Assembly: GCF_001541345.2 (NCBI RefSeq)
Contig: NZ_LMVL02000003.1
Coordinates: 930,001 to 994,000, forward strand
Reading direction: 5' to 3'
Source: Gillisella vitis
Lineage (GTDB): Bacteria; Pseudomonadota; Alphaproteobacteria; Rhizobiales; Rhizobiaceae
Length of the DNA: 64,000 nucleotides
Part shown: piece after piece, positions 55,634 through 64,000 of the stretch
Layout: the number at the start of each line of letters is the position of its first letter
How positions within the stretch are numbered: position 1 is the first letter of the stretch
Notes under the pieces: model-generated
Told to the model about the DNA's origin: nothing
Databases searched by the model: none
What the model saw: the letters and a program-made list of their open reading frames with translations, nothing else
Position numbers and translations under genes: made by a program

Positions 55634-56851
55634 CTAGCGCAAATCGGGTGTATGGTCAAACAGCTGCCGGTGAACACGCACCGCATAAGTATCGGTCATC
55701 CCAGCCAGAAAATCGCCGACATGACGGGCCTTGGCAGGCGTTTCCAGTCCTGCCGTGTGTTCCACCCAATAGTCGCTGCGCATCAGGGTCGGATCGGCCA
55801 TATAGGCCTTGAACAGATCCGTGACGATCTGGGCCGCGCCAGCGCGAATACGCATGATATCGGGATGGCGGTAGATTTTCGAAAACAGCAGCTTCTTGAT
55901 CTGCCGGTCGGTCTCGGCCATTCCTTCCGAAAAGGTGATCACCGTTTCGCCTGCCTGACGAATATCGTCTGCCGACATTGGGCGAATCCGCGCCAGCCGC
56001 TCCTGCGCCACCGCAATCACATCCTCGACCATCCGGGTAATCTGGCGCCGCATGATTTCATGGGTAAAACGGTCGGCCTCCAGATTGGGATAACGGTCAC
56101 GCACATCGCGCATCAGACCGGCCAGGAACGGCACATCCTCCAGCATATCAAACGTCAGATAGCCGGAGCGCAGGCCATCGTCGATGTCATGGGTGTTATA
56201 GGCAATGTCGTCGGCGACTGCAGCGGCCTGGGCTTCAAGGCTGGCATGGCTGGCAATATCGAGATCCTGCATCTGGCAATATTCTGTTATCGGCAAAGGC
56301 ACCGGTCCGCGCGTCCCCTCGCCGTCCGCATTCATCAGCGGCCCATTGTGCTTGACGAGGCCCTCCAGCGCTTCCCAGGTCAGGTTAAGACCGTCGAATT
56401 CGGCGTAGCGACGTTCCAATTTGGTGACGATCCGCAGCGATTGGGCATTGTGATCGAAGCCACCATAGGGTTCCAGCAATTCGTGCAGCGCATCCTCGCC
56501 GGTATGGCCAAACGGTGTGTGGCCGAAATCATGCACCAGAGCCACGCCCTCAGCCAGATCCTCGTCAATGCGGAAGGCGCGGGCCAGCGCCCGGGCAATT
56601 TGCGCCACCTCAATCGTGTGGGTCAGCCGGGTGCGGTAATGGTCACTGTCGGGGCCAATGAAGACCTGGGTTTTGTGCTTGAGGCGGCGAAAAGCCGTGG
56701 TATGAACGATACGGTCGCGGTCGCGCTGGAAATCGGACCGGGTCAGGCTGCCGCCTTCCGGATAGAGGCGCCCACGCGAATTCCAGGGATCTGCAGCAAA
56801 AATCGCCCGTTCTCCAACACCGAATCCCAATGCATTTCTATCGATTGTCAT
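55634..56851 (-). CDS. dgt: Deoxyguanosinetriphosphate triphosphohydrolase-like protein
   Basis: 405 residues. HD-domain hydrolase with the metal site in [15 protein letters not shown] and [17 protein letters not shown], and [17 protein letters not shown]. It removes triphosphate from dNTPs. The length fits the type-2 dGTPase-like subfamily of alphaproteobacteria. Divergent from erpA. Confidence 0.94.
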   Translation of the reverse strand: MTIDRNALGFGVGERAIFAADPWNSRGRLYPEGGSLTRSDFQRDRDRIVHTTAFRRLKHKTQVFIGPDSDHYRTRLTHTIEVAQIARALARAFRIDEDLAEGVALVHDFGHTPFGHTGEDALHELLEPYGGFDHNAQSLRIVTKLERRYAEFDGLNLTWEALEGLVKHNGPLMNADGEGTRGPVPLPITEYCQMQDLDIASHASLEAQAAAVADDIAYNTHDIDDGLRSGYLTFDMLEDVPFLAGLMRDVRDRYPNLEADRFTHEIMRRQITRMVEDVIAVAQERLARIRPMSADDIRQAGETVITFSEGMAETDRQIKKLLFSKIYRHPDIMRIRAGAAQIVTDLFKAYMADPTLMRSDYWVEHTAGLETPAKARHVGDFLAGMTDTYAVRVHRQLFDHTPDLR

Positions 56852-57045
56852 GCCTGCTCTTCATCCTGCCCATTGACGCTTTCGCCTATGGTTCATACCT
56901 ATAGGAAAATCCCGTGCAAGGCACCGGCTTCCTCTTTATAATGACCTAACTTCCTGCCAATTTTTGCTGCTTCGCCGCGAAGTTGACAGGAAAAAATAGA
57001 CAAACCCCAGGTTTCTACGGGCCTTGAACCCGTCAGGAGGCAAAA

Positions 57046-57378
57046 ATGACCACGCAGACAGTGACAGTTTCGGAAAACGCGGCCAAGCGTATCGCCAAAA
57101 TCGTCTCCGCCGAACAGGACAAGCATGCTCTGCGCGTCTCTGTCGAAGGCGGCGGCTGTTCTGGCTTCTCCTATAAATTCGACCTGGACCAAGGCCCGCA
57201 GGATGGCGATCTGGTGATTGAGCGCGACGGCGCCACGCTGCTAATTGATCCGATATCACTGGTCTACATGGCCGGGTCTGAAATCGATTTTGTGGATAAC
57301 CTGATGGGCCAGTCCTTCCAGATCACCAATCCCAATGCCGTGGCCAGCTGTGGTTGTGGCACCAGCTTTGCCATGTGA
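57046..57378 (+). CDS. erpA: Iron-sulfur cluster insertion protein (ErpA/IscA family)
   Basis: 110 residues. A-type carrier: the three conserved cysteines are in EGGGCSGFSYKF and ASCGCGTSF. It passes Fe-S clusters to target enzymes. GTCAGGAGGCAAAA precedes the ATG. Divergent from dgt, 85 bases before xthA. Confidence 0.94.
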   Translation: MTTQTVTVSENAAKRIAKIVSAEQDKHALRVSVEGGGCSGFSYKFDLDQGPQDGDLVIERDGATLLIDPISLVYMAGSEIDFVDNLMGQSFQITNPNAVASCGCGTSFAM

Positions 57379-57463
57379 GGCTTTTGTGGGTTCGGTATAA
57401 TTCTCCGTGGCAAACGGCAGGCTTTCCGTTAGAACCGGGCCCTGAACCAAGGGAAACGTGCCG

Positions 57464-58258
57464 ATGAAAATTGCCACCTGGAACATCAATGGCGTGAAAG
57501 CCCGCCTTGCCAATCTCTGTCAATGGCTTGAAAGCTCATCGCCAGACATCGTCTGCCTCCAAGAAATCAAATCCGTCGATGAAGGCTTTCCACGCGCCGA
57601 GATCGAGGCCTTGGGTTATCATGTCGAAACCCATGGCCAGAAGGGGTTCAACGGCGTCGCGCTTCTTTCAAAAATCAGGCCGGACGAGGTCAATCGCGGC
57701 CTGCCCGGCGATGAGGCTGATGAACAGGCGCGCTTTATCGAGGGTGTATTTTCGGTAACCGATGGTGTGTTGCGGGTCTGCTCGCTTTACCTGCCCAACG
57801 GCAATCCCTCCGACGATCCGGTGAAATACCCCTACAAGCTGGCCTGGATGGCCCGGCTGCAACGCTTTGCAGCAGATCGGCTTGCCTTGGAAGAACCGCT
57901 TATCTTGGCAGGTGACTATAATGTCATTCCGCATCCGCATGATTGCTTCGACCCGGCGGTCTGGGCCAATGACGCTCTGTTCCTGCCGCAAACCCGCGCC
58001 GCCTTCCAGTCCCTCGAAAATCTGGGACTGACCGATGCTGTCCGTGCCACGACGGATGCGACGAGGCTTTACTCGTTCTGGGATTATCAGGCTGGTGCCT
58101 GGCAGAAGAACAACGGCATTCGCATCGATCACCTTCTGCTCTCGGCAGAAGCCACCGACCGGCTTGTCTCAACCGAGATAGAAAAGCATGTGCGCAGCTG
58201 GGAAAAGCCCTCCGACCATGTGCCGGTTATCGGGCATTTCAATTTCGTCGCAGCATAA
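57464..58258 (+). CDS. xthA: Exodeoxyribonuclease III
   Basis: 264 residues from ATG at 57464; a GTG two codons earlier is closer to the AAGGG. AP endonuclease/3' exonuclease: KIATWNINGVKARL, VCLQEIKS (metal Glu), AGDYNVIPHPHDCFDP (active-site Asp/Asn) and KPSDHVPVIGHF at the end. Convergent with exoR, 22 bases from its end. Confidence 0.95.
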   Translation: MKIATWNINGVKARLANLCQWLESSSPDIVCLQEIKSVDEGFPRAEIEALGYHVETHGQKGFNGVALLSKIRPDEVNRGLPGDEADEQARFIEGVFSVTDGVLRVCSLYLPNGNPSDDPVKYPYKLAWMARLQRFAADRLALEEPLILAGDYNVIPHPHDCFDPAVWANDALFLPQTRAAFQSLENLGLTDAVRATTDATRLYSFWDYQAGAWQKNNGIRIDHLLLSAEATDRLVSTEIEKHVRSWEKPSDHVPVIGHFNFVAA

Positions 58259-58280
58259 GAGGATGTAGCAGGGTAGCCGC

Positions 58281-59096
58281 TCAGGGCTGCTCCTGCACCT
58301 GCGGCACGAGCGCCACGGCAACGCGGCGATCCTTTTCATCGGCAAGCGAAAAGGCGCGCTCCTGGAGATCCTCGATCCACGGACAATCCTTCGGCGCGCA
58401 TTTATCAAGCGCTGCCGTCAGGAAAGCGAGCCCACGGGCCGCCTGTCCTTCTTCGAAAATCACATCGCCAAACAGCGCCATGGCGCCAGCATGGCCGTTC
58501 TTGCGAGCAAGGTTAAGCCATTTCTTGGCCTGCTGGACGTTGCGTTTGCCGCCCTCGCCCGCCAGGAGCATTTTCGCCAGCTCGAACTGGGCTTCCGGGA
58601 AACCAAAGGCGGACGCCGCTTGAAAATAAAGTTGCCGGGCCTGGACCAGATCCGATTTGACCGGGCTGCCGGCAATGCCCTGCTGGTAATAGCTGGCAAG
58701 CGAGATCAGCGCATTGACGAAATAGACCGTGTCTTCTGACCCCGGCTCCACGCCCTGATTGGCGATTTCTGAATAAATCTTGAAGGCCTCATAGTCGTTT
58801 TTAACGACGCCATCGCCATCGGCATACATATTGGCCAATGCCCAGCGCGATCCGGTGTGACCTTTTTCAGCCGCATAACGATAGGCTTCAACGGCATCCT
58901 GCGTCTTGCCGCTCTTTTGAGCGTTGAAGCCGAACTTGAACAAATCGAAGGGACCGGACTCCCTGGAGACACCAGCCTTGAAGTCGAATGCATGGGCACA
59001 GCCCGTATAAAACAGATTGCCGAGCGCCAAAGACAGCAGCAGAAAGGCTGAAGACTGTCCGATTGTCCGCCCCTGATTACCGTAAACCTTAAACAT
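58281..59096 (-). CDS. exoR: ExoR, periplasmic Sel1-repeat regulator of exopolysaccharide
   Basis: 271 residues from ATG at 59096. Signal peptide ending near AHAFDFKAG, then Sel1-like repeats (AVEAYRYAAEKGHTGSRWAL, QAKKWLNLARKNGHAGAM, ALFGDVIFEEGQ). In Agrobacterium and Sinorhizobium ExoR binds the sensor ExoS/ChvG in the periplasm and keeps the ExoS/ChvI system off; loss raises succinoglycan production and changes motility. Its presence supports a Rhizobiaceae assignment. Confidence 0.92.
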   Translation of the reverse strand: MFKVYGNQGRTIGQSSAFLLLSLALGNLFYTGCAHAFDFKAGVSRESGPFDLFKFGFNAQKSGKTQDAVEAYRYAAEKGHTGSRWALANMYADGDGVVKNDYEAFKIYSEIANQGVEPGSEDTVYFVNALISLASYYQQGIAGSPVKSDLVQARQLYFQAASAFGFPEAQFELAKMLLAGEGGKRNVQQAKKWLNLARKNGHAGAMALFGDVIFEEGQAARGLAFLTAALDKCAPKDCPWIEDLQERAFSLADEKDRRVAVALVPQVQEQP

Positions 59097-59732
59097 TTCC
59101 ACGACCAAAGGCCCTTCTACGCACAAGCGAAGGATTTACGACAGCGCCAGAGCCAACAACGTCCGCAGCCGGGTACAGATCCAAATCCCATAAAGAACGC
59201 AACCAGATTGAAATCCGGTAAATTATTCTTCGCGTCCCCTCTATTTTCCCCAACATAAAGTGCCTTTCGGGCGAGAAAGCGGCCTGAGACCTGAAACTGC
59301 GGCCGGTATACTGCTCCACGCCTTTTGCTGTGTCGAATAAGTCGGAGCCTCCTGAAAAACCGAGGTTTTTCCTCCGAACCCATCTTCTTTCGACCAAGCA
59401 AGCGCAGGGATTGCACACCCGGAACTTCGCAACGATCTTGTGCTGCGCTCTCTTTGTGGCGGGAAATAGACATTTTAGCACTGAGAAGATTACGACCGAG
59501 AGGATATAAAATATGTTGCAAAGAAAGCACAGAATGGACAGCCCAAGCACAGAAAATCAGCCATAGGCCGGGCGACGCATCCACCTGTCGAGACCTCTCT
59601 ACAGGGCCGTGCGCCATATTTAGCGGACACAGGTTCACTATCGCTCCGCAGCTCTCAAGGGCGACATCAGGCATGACGAGGGGACGAGGGGTAAGCACGC
59701 TGAAAAGCCTGGGTCGGCTCCGTCGAGACTCC
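59097..59732. other. Long region upstream of exoR
   Basis: About 640 bases without a gene I can support. A minus-strand frame of 221 codons and several others exist but their residue use is unlike a protein. Near 59343-59376, CGGAG-cctcct-GAAAAACC-GA-GGTTTTTC-CTCCG can pair into a long bulged hairpin. The region must carry the exoR promoter. Confidence 0.5.
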
Positions 59733-59777
59733 ATTAAAGAAATGGCACGGTCGCTCATTTGAGAGCAACCGTGCCAT
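59733..59777 (-). terminator. Terminator of the FadL-type gene
   Basis: ATGGCACGGT (59742-59751) pairs with ACCGTGCCAT (59768-59777), with GCTC/GAGC inside: a 14-bp stem broken by one mismatch, with a short loop. On the minus strand it is followed by TTCTTTAA. It lies 23 bases after the stop. Confidence 0.8.
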
Positions 59778-59799
59778 TTCATGGAGTCATGAACAGATA

Positions 59800-60957
59800 T
59801 CAGAACTTGATCTGATAAGAGCTACCGATGGCATAGGCCCAATCTCCATTAGCGGTTGCATCATAGGATGCACCCTTGGAATAGCTTTGGCTCCCGGCGG
59901 TGAGATAACTGACCCCCGCGCCAACACGCAGATCGCCTGGGCCAAGCTTGATCTCGGTTCCCACACCCAACGTCCAGGTGTCGGTCATGATATCGGCGCC
60001 ATTGCCTACACCCTTGTCCCAGGTGATATTGACGGTACCGGAAACGCGATCGTTAAACTTGTGGCCAATGCCCGCCTGGATGGTCCAGCCATCCTTCCAG
60101 AAAAAATCGTCCCGCTGATCGCCAAGGCCGGTAATATTGTAGTTGAGCGTTTGCAAAACGCTCCAGTCCGTCCACTTGACAGAGCCATAGGCAAGCCAAC
60201 CGGGCGCAATACCGCTTTGCAGGCTCAACTTGAGTGATTGCGGCAAGGTGCCATAACCATAGGCAGAAACGGCACCAGTGCCCAGCAGCGCCGACAGGGC
60301 ACGCGGCGTAAAGTCACCATCGGCCTCTTCCTTGATCTGCGAACGATACATCAACTGGGCACGCATCGCATATTCGGGAATGTCATAGCCCACGCCCAGG
60401 CGATATCCGACAGACGAATTATCCTTCAGGTGCAGCGTTCCATAATAAGAATCGGCCGTGTAATCGAAATCCTGGAAGAAACCGCCACCCAACACATAGA
60501 GCTTGCCAGGACCAACATCGAACCGCACGGCGCACGTGCCGCCATATTCATTGGTGGTGAAATGCTTCTTGGTGTAATAGTTGAAATTGCCTGAAGCCGC
60601 CCCGGCCAACTGGTCGGCACGACGTGCGTCCGTTCCATAGGTGGAGGATGCGCCGAACGGCTGGGTATAGGTAAAGGCGCAGCCCAACGCATCGAAAATC
60701 TGGACCTTGGCGGCAACACTGGGAATCCAGTAACTGTCACTAAAACTACCGTCAGATGATTTCGATCCGCCCACCGTGTCGTATTTACGCTCCGGCGAGA
60801 CGAAGACAGCGCCAGCGCGAGCCTTGACTTTACCATCCTCGTAAAGAATGTCGGTATCGGCCTCGCCTCGGGAAAAGCCGCCCGCCATTGCCGCCGTGCT
60901 GGAAAGCGCCGCCGCGACCAAAGCCAGAACGCCACGCGTAATTTGTTTTTTTGACAT
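59800..60957 (-). CDS. FadL/OmpP1-type outer membrane protein
   Basis: 385 residues from ATG at 60957, with GGAGGGG upstream. Signal peptide LVAAALSSTAAMAGGFSRGE. The mature chain has the alternating pattern of a beta-barrel and ends in YQIKF, a terminal Phe as in outer membrane proteins. Residues GGFSRGEADTDILYEDGKV and the mid-chain GYRLGVGYDIPEYAMR match the FadL family, whose members carry hydrophobic compounds such as fatty acids across the outer membrane. The substrate is unknown. Own terminator downstream; ~550-base upstream region shared with a candidate RNA. Confidence 0.9.
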   Translation of the reverse strand: MSKKQITRGVLALVAAALSSTAAMAGGFSRGEADTDILYEDGKVKARAGAVFVSPERKYDTVGGSKSSDGSFSDSYWIPSVAAKVQIFDALGCAFTYTQPFGASSTYGTDARRADQLAGAASGNFNYYTKKHFTTNEYGGTCAVRFDVGPGKLYVLGGGFFQDFDYTADSYYGTLHLKDNSSVGYRLGVGYDIPEYAMRAQLMYRSQIKEEADGDFTPRALSALLGTGAVSAYGYGTLPQSLKLSLQSGIAPGWLAYGSVKWTDWSVLQTLNYNITGLGDQRDDFFWKDGWTIQAGIGHKFNDRVSGTVNITWDKGVGNGADIMTDTWTLGVGTEIKLGPGDLRVGAGVSYLTAGSQSYSKGASYDATANGDWAYAIGSSYQIKF

Positions 60958-61233
60958 GTCCCCTCCAAACATTGGAATTTTGTTGAATGAAGCCTAACCT
61001 ATTAAAATTAAATGACAACTTCACGAAACACGATTGCGGCGCACCATAGGAATGGATCGTTTTACGTAAGGTCTTATTAACGCCGTAAAATTGACAAATT
61101 AAAAGGAACGTTTTGCGTCAAACTGGTATTATCCCCGAGTTTGCGGAATAATATTTTACATTTCTTCACAACCGTTGCGAAACAGCAACGCGGCCTCAAT
61201 TCATTATTCCTGAGATTTCGATAGAATTTTTTG
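60958..61233. other. Upstream region of the FadL-type gene
   Basis: 276 bases, A+T-rich, including the promoter of the minus-strand outer membrane protein gene. TTGACA occurs on the plus strand near 61089 but without a matching -10. GTTGC-GAAACA-GCAAC forms a 5-bp hairpin near 61172-61188. No gene seen. Confidence 0.4.
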
Positions 61234-61440
61234 CAGTGCAAAAACGGCATTCCCGCTGGAAAACCAGATCCGCAGGAGTAAGCCGTTTCAAGCTTAAAAA
61301 ACCGAGGATGTTTCCACCATCGGATGCCTTCACAATAGAAGTCATTTCGGGTGGCTACGGCATCCCTCGTGCGTTTTAAAACAAAGACGGCCATGTGAAA
61401 CCTGTCTCGTTCAGATTGAACCAGACAGGTTTTCATTTTT
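61234..61440 (+). ncRNA. Candidate structured small RNA between the FadL-type gene and valS
   Basis: Plus strand. Three successive stem-loops: AAACGGC (61242-61248) with GCCGTTT (61282-61288), containing CTGG-AAAA-CCAG; GGATGCC (61322-61328) with GGCATCC (61359-61365); and the terminator hairpin (61398-61432) with a T-rich tail. A -10-like TAGAAT lies at 61222-61227, with only a weak -35 (TTCATT). No annotated plus-strand protein gene uses this terminator. A 23-codon frame inside it lacks a credible ribosome site. It is convergent with valS. Confidence 0.5.
61398..61440 (+). terminator. Orphan intrinsic terminator, plus strand
   Basis: 10-bp stem AAACCTGTCT/AGACAGGTTT with an inner GTTC/GAAC pairing, followed by TCATTTTT. 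On the minus strand the tail is poor, so it is unlikely to be mainly a valS terminator, though valS ends 74 bases away on that strand. Confidence 0.75.
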
Positions 61441-61513
61441 CGAATGATCGTTTGCTTTGCCGGGAACCCGGTTTCCGCTTTGCCTGGAAATGCTCCGGAC
61501 AACCTCCAGGAGG

Positions 61514-64000
61514 TCAACCCGCCTCGTTGACCCGTTGCAGGGCCACAGCCAGCACGCCGCGCTGCTCCTCCAGTTCGGCAAGCCGCTGACGCTCAGCGGC
61601 GACGACGTCTGGATCGGCATTGGCGACAAATTTCTCGTTGCCGAGCTTCTTGCGGCCCTTCTCGATATCCTGATCGACCTTGCCGATGGACTTCTCCAGA
61701 CGGGCGCGTTCAGCACCAAGATCGATCAGGCTGCCGAGCGGCAGGCAGGCCGTGGCCTCACCGACGATCACTTGGGCCGAGCCCTTTGGGGCTTCCGGCC
61801 CATGGCTGATGTCACCCACCCGCGCCAGCCGCTTGATGGCGGCTTCGTGATGCTCCAGCCTGGAGCGGGTCACGCCGTTGGCACCAACGACGGTGAGCGG
61901 TGCGACGGCGGAAGGCGGCACGTTCATTTCCGCGCGGGCCGAGCGAATGCCGCTGACCAGATCCACCAACCAGTTGATATCGGCAGCCGCCTGCTCATCG
62001 CTGAAGGTCAGAACCGGCCAGTCGGCATGGCACAACAAGGTTTCGCGCTCGACACCCTCGCCTGCCGTATGCGCCCACAATTCTTCCGTCATGAACGGCA
62101 TGAAGGGATGCAGCAGCTTGTAGGTCTGCTCCAGCACATAGGCAGCGCAAGCCTGGGCTTCAGTCTTGGCAACTTCGTCTTCACCGGCAAAGACCGGCTT
62201 CAGCAATTCCAGGTACCAGTCGCAGAACTGGTTCCAGACGAAGCGATAAAGCGCACTGGCCGCGTCATTGAAACGGAAATGTACGATGGCCTCCGTGACC
62301 TCGCGTTCAGCCCGCGTCAGTTCGGTCAGAATCCACCGGTTGATAGCCAGTGTTGTTGCCTCGGGCAAGAAGGACGGATCGGACTTCACACCGTTCATCT
62401 CAGCAAAACGGGTGGCGTTCCACAGCTTGGTCCCGAAATTGCGATAGCCCGCAACACGCGCTGTATCCAGCTTCACGTCGCGGCCCTGGGCAGCCATGAT
62501 GGTCAGCGTGAAGCGCAACGCATCAGCGCCATATTCATCGATCAGCTCCAGCGGATTGATGACATTACCCTTGGATTTCGACATTTTTTGACCGTTCTTG
62601 TCGCGCACCAGCGCATGGACATAAACGGTTTCAAATGGCTCAACCGGATTGCCCGCTTCATCCTTCATGAAATGCAGGCTCATCATCATCATCCGGGCAA
62701 CCCAGAAGAAGATGATGTCAAAACCGGTCACGAGGACATTGGTCGGATAGTAGCGCGCCACTTCCGGTGTTTTTTCCGGCCAGCCGAGCGTGGAGAACGG
62801 CCAGAGCGCCGAGGAAAACCAGGTATCGAGCACGTCTTCGTCACGGGTGAGGATCTCGCCCGGCTTGAAGTTCTCGATCTTGTCTTCCACGAAAGCCTTC
62901 ATCGGCCCTTCATGCGACAGATAATGTTGAATGGCAGCGTGAAGCGCCGTTTCCTCGTCCTTTTCGACGAAGACCTGACCATCCGGACCATACCAGGCCG
63001 GAATCTGGTGTCCCCACCAAAGCTGACGTGACACGCACCATGGCTGGATATTCTCCATCCATTCGTAATAGGTCTTGTCCCAATTCTTCGGCACAAATTT
63101 GGTGCGGCCCTCGCGCACGCTGTCGATGGCGGGCTTGGCCAGCGTTTTGGCGTCCACATACCATTGCTCGGTCAGGCGCGGCTCGATCGGCACGCCGCCG
63201 CGGTCGCCATGCGGCACCGTGTGTTTATGCGGCTCGATCTTGTCGAGCAGCCCTTCCGCCTCGAAGATCTCGACGATCTTCTTGCGGACGAAGAACCGGT
63301 CCTGGCCTTCCAGCTCGGCCCAGACCATCTGCTGTTCGCGGCTCGGTGTCAGTCCTTCCAGGAAATCGTCATTCTCGACAATGGTCACAGTCGCATCGAT
63401 ATTGAGGATGTTGATCATCCTCAGGCCCGCACGCTTGCCAACATCAAAGTCGTTGAAATCATGGGCGGGCGTCATTTTTACAGCGCCGGTGCCAGCCGTC
63501 GGATCGGGATATTCGTCACCGACAATAGGGATTCTACGGCCAACGATCGGCAGGATCACATGCTTGCCAATGATCGACTGATAGCGCTCATCATCTGGAT
63601 GAACGGCAATGCCGGTATCGCCCAGCATGGTTTCCGGACGGGTGGTGGCGACCACGAGATAGTCGCGGGTCTCCCATTCCGTCGCCTTGCCGTCTTCATC
63701 GAAGGCAACAGGATGCTGGTAGGTCACACCTTCTTCCAGCGGATAGCGCAGGTGCCAGAGGTTGCCGTTGACCTCATGCTGTTCGACTTCCAGATCGGAA
63801 ATCGCCGTCAACAGCTTGGGGTCCCAATTGACGAGGCGCTTATCCTTGTAGATCAGCCCCTGCTTGTAGAGGGTGACAAAGACTTCCAGAACCGCCTCGG
63901 ACAGGCCTTCGTCCATGGTGAAACGCTCACGCGACCAATCGCAGGATGCGCCAAGCCGCTTCAACTGGTTGAAGATCAACCCGCCCGATTCGTCCTTCCA
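61514..64000 (-). CDS. valS: Valyl-tRNA synthetase (partial; N-terminus beyond the window)
   Basis: At least 829 codons in frame to the right edge. The class I HIGH motif must lie outside. Visible: GDTGIAVHPDDERYQSIIGK and the editing domain region TAGTGAVKMTPAHDFNDFD, the catalytic KMSKSKGN, a long anticodon-binding domain (INRWILTELTRAEREV), and a C-terminal coiled coil (LEKSIGKVDQDIEKGRKKLG) that contacts tRNA. It charges tRNA-Val. No separate terminator on its strand is obvious other than the hairpin 74 bases downstream. Confidence 0.96.
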   Translation of the reverse strand, partial: WKDESGGLIFNQLKRLGASCDWSRERFTMDEGLSEAVLEVFVTLYKQGLIYKDKRLVNWDPKLLTAISDLEVEQHEVNGNLWHLRYPLEEGVTYQHPVAFDEDGKATEWETRDYLVVATTRPETMLGDTGIAVHPDDERYQSIIGKHVILPIVGRRIPIVGDEYPDPTAGTGAVKMTPAHDFNDFDVGKRAGLRMINILNIDATVTIVENDDFLEGLTPSREQQMVWAELEGQDRFFVRKKIVEIFEAEGLLDKIEPHKHTVPHGDRGGVPIEPRLTEQWYVDAKTLAKPAIDSVREGRTKFVPKNWDKTYYEWMENIQPWCVSRQLWWGHQIPAWYGPDGQVFVEKDEETALHAAIQHYLSHEGPMKAFVEDKIENFKPGEILTRDEDVLDTWFSSALWPFSTLGWPEKTPEVARYYPTNVLVTGFDIIFFWVARMMMMSLHFMKDEAGNPVEPFETVYVHALVRDKNGQKMSKSKGNVINPLELIDEYGADALRFTLTIMAAQGRDVKLDTARVAGYRNFGTKLWNATRFAEMNGVKSDPSFLPEATTLAINRWILTELTRAEREVTEAIVHFRFNDAASALYRFVWNQFCDWYLELLKPVFAGEDEVAKTEAQACAAYVLEQTYKLLHPFMPFMTEELWAHTAGEGVERETLLCHADWPVLTFSDEQAAADINWLVDLVSGIRSARAEMNVPPSAVAPLTVVGANGVTRSRLEHHEAAIKRLARVGDISHGPEAPKGSAQVIVGEATACLPLGSLIDLGAERARLEKSIGKVDQDIEKGRKKLGNEKFVANADPDVVAAERQRLAELEEQRGVLAVALQRVNEAG

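Noticed and set aside
59117..59782. 221-codon minus-strand frame upstream of exoR
   Set aside because: Residue composition is Arg/Ser/Cys/Trp-rich without hydrophobic periodicity, and there is no ribosome site. It also crosses the terminator of the FadL-type gene.
61244..61377. Short plus-strand frames inside the candidate RNA, such as a 23-codon one at about 61308
   Set aside because: No ribosome site at proper distance; the stems and terminator fit an RNA better.
1..64000. tRNA, rRNA, insertion sequences, prophage, toxin-antitoxin and defence systems
   Set aside because: I looked for cloverleaf-like intergenic sequences, transposase or integrase motifs and small paired toxin-antitoxin genes and found none. 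The longer gaps are accounted for by the elements listed.

Overview
This is a gene-dense, GC-rich chromosomal window with no transposase, integrase, prophage, CRISPR, tRNA or rRNA gene that I can see. Gene content points to an alphaproteobacterium of the family Rhizobiaceae (Agrobacterium/Allorhizobium/Rhizobium type). The evidence is ExoR, a fused SecDF beside NDUFAF3- and NDUFAF6-like genes, the run nagZ-scpA-scpB-tatA-tatB-tatC-serS-surE-pcm, DUF1489, DUF599, DUF1127 and DUF815 proteins, and a cobalamin locus using mostly Pseudomonas denitrificans-type cob genes. The species is inferred, not proven.

Left part (1-8.3 kb): a CheW cut by the window edge, DUF1489, L-serine dehydratase, two or three small membrane proteins, a MerR regulator with a probable self-operator, the magnesium transporter MgtE and a flavodoxin-like protein. 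Upstream of serine dehydratase lies a promoter, stem-loop and terminator unit that looks like a small RNA or an attenuated leader.

Cobalamin region (8.4-32.1 kb): a minus-strand block cobD-cobC-cobB-cobA; a plus-strand pair cbiD-cobK; an isolated cheD and a nucleoside hydrolase; a minus-strand operon cbiX-cobH-cobL-cobI-cobJ-cobM in which nearly every junction overlaps; a TSUP transporter; and an operon orf97-cobP-cobW-cobN-cobO behind a clear cobalamin riboswitch with its own promoter. The gene set mixes oxygen-independent signatures (CbiX, CbiD, a CbiG domain fused to CobJ) with the late cobalt chelatase CobN and CobW. CobG or CobZ and CobF are absent here. CobH carries an extra ~340-residue N-terminal domain that resembles DUF429.

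Middle (32.1-43.1 kb): a lipoprotein, a 47-residue DUF1127 protein, a 233-bp inverted-repeat element, trmFO, a small membrane protein, NDUFAF6-like, NDUFAF3-like, secDF, yajC, a DUF815 ATPase and an NlpD-like LysM/M23 lipoprotein whose zinc site looks degenerate.

Right part (43.3-64 kb): the conserved housekeeping run pcm, surE, serS, tatC, tatB, tatA, scpB, scpA, nagZ, a large SPOR-domain protein, argS and dgt (all minus strand), then erpA and xthA (plus), exoR, a FadL-type outer membrane protein, a candidate ~200-nt structured RNA on the plus strand, and valS, which runs off the right edge.
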